From: Oscillospiraceae bacterium
Lineage (GTDB): Bacteria; Bacillota; Clostridia; Oscillospirales; Ruminococcaceae
Reading direction: 5' to 3'
Assembly (NCBI GenBank): GCA_017483405.1
Contig: JAFUWP010000129.1
Coordinates: 1-5,322 of the forward strand
Length of the DNA: 5,322 nt
In this document: piece after piece, positions 5,232-5,322 of the stretch
Numbering within the stretch: the stretch's first letter is position 1
Layout: every line of letters begins with the position of its first letter
Notes under the pieces: generated by a model
Told to the model about the DNA's origin: nothing
Database searches by the model: none
Seen by the model: the letters and a program-made list of their open reading frames with translations, nothing else
Translations under genes and position numbers: made by a program

Positions 5232-5322
5232 ATGCAGAACTTCGATATTCAGAATTATATGAGCAAAGGCATCCGGAATATTGTGAAAAATACAATGCGT
5301 TCGGCTGTGCGGAATCCGAAAG
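5232..5322 (+). CDS. Start of a downstream gene, possibly a radical SAM protein (truncated by window)
   Basis: An ATG at 5232, preceded by AGGCGGTG (5218-5225), opens a frame that stays open to the window end: 30 codons beginning MQNFDIQNYMSKGIRNIVKN and ending with RNPK. It starts 20 bp after the MarR stop and is probably cotranscribed with it. The FDIQ.YMSKGI..IVK...RSAVRNPK pattern resembles the N-terminus of clostridial radical SAM proteins as I remember them, but no CxxxCxxC motif is reached within the window, so the function is a weak guess. That this is a real gene start is fairly secure. Confidence 0.6.
   Translation, partial: MQNFDIQNYMSKGIRNIVKNTMRSAVRNPK

Noticed and set aside
1..5322. 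CRISPR array, insertion sequence, tRNA or rRNA
   Set aside because: No regularly spaced repeats, transposase motifs, terminal inverted repeats, cloverleaf or rRNA signatures were seen on either strand.

Overview
The window looks like part of a chromosome from a strictly anaerobic, low-to-mid GC Gram-positive bacterium (Firmicutes, probably Clostridia). The signs are strong AGGAGG-type ribosome binding sites, consensus TTGACA/TATAAT promoters, a Gram-positive-type lipoprotein signal peptide, an OhrR-like MarR regulator close in sequence to Bacillus OhrR, and a CooS-type anaerobic carbon monoxide dehydrogenase scaffold. Species cannot be named from the sequence.

Layout. A short AT-rich intergenic region (4540-4773) carries two divergent promoters, both with perfect -35 and -10 hexamers and 17-bp spacers. 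Leftwards (minus strand) runs a compact five-gene cluster: a 131-aa and a 107-aa small membrane protein, both unrecognised; a 695-aa CooS-family protein; a lipoprotein substrate-binding protein of the nitrate/sulfonate/taurine (NitT/TauT) type; and the cognate ABC permease, cut off by the left window edge. The first three genes are packed with a 1-bp gap and an 8-bp overlap. A 92-bp gap with a hairpin separates cooS from the transporter genes. Rightwards (plus strand) lie an OhrR/MarR-type redox regulator and the first 30 codons of another gene, possibly a radical SAM protein.

The most interesting point is the CooS protein. It keeps the B- and D-cluster cysteines and most ligands of the Ni-Fe C-cluster (His327, Cys363, Cys514, Cys544, Cys584), but the cysteine of the family's DVQC motif is Asp402 (DVQD). 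It also has a His-rich N-terminal extension and lacks the usual TGNE after the CC pair. This resembles 'deviant' CODH homologues such as CooS-V of Carboxydothermus hydrogenoformans, which lacks one canonical ligand cysteine, carries an Fe-S-O hybrid cluster, does not turn over CO, and slowly turns over hydroxylamine. The product here is therefore probably not an ordinary CO dehydrogenase.

Taken together, the cluster may be a redox- or peroxide-sensed unit. The OhrR-like protein would control expression, the lipoprotein and permease would import a small oxyanion-like or organic substrate, and the CooS-like protein with its two membrane partners would process it or move electrons. The substrate and reaction are unknown. 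No acetyl-CoA synthase, CooF, CooC or energy-converting hydrogenase gene is visible in the window.
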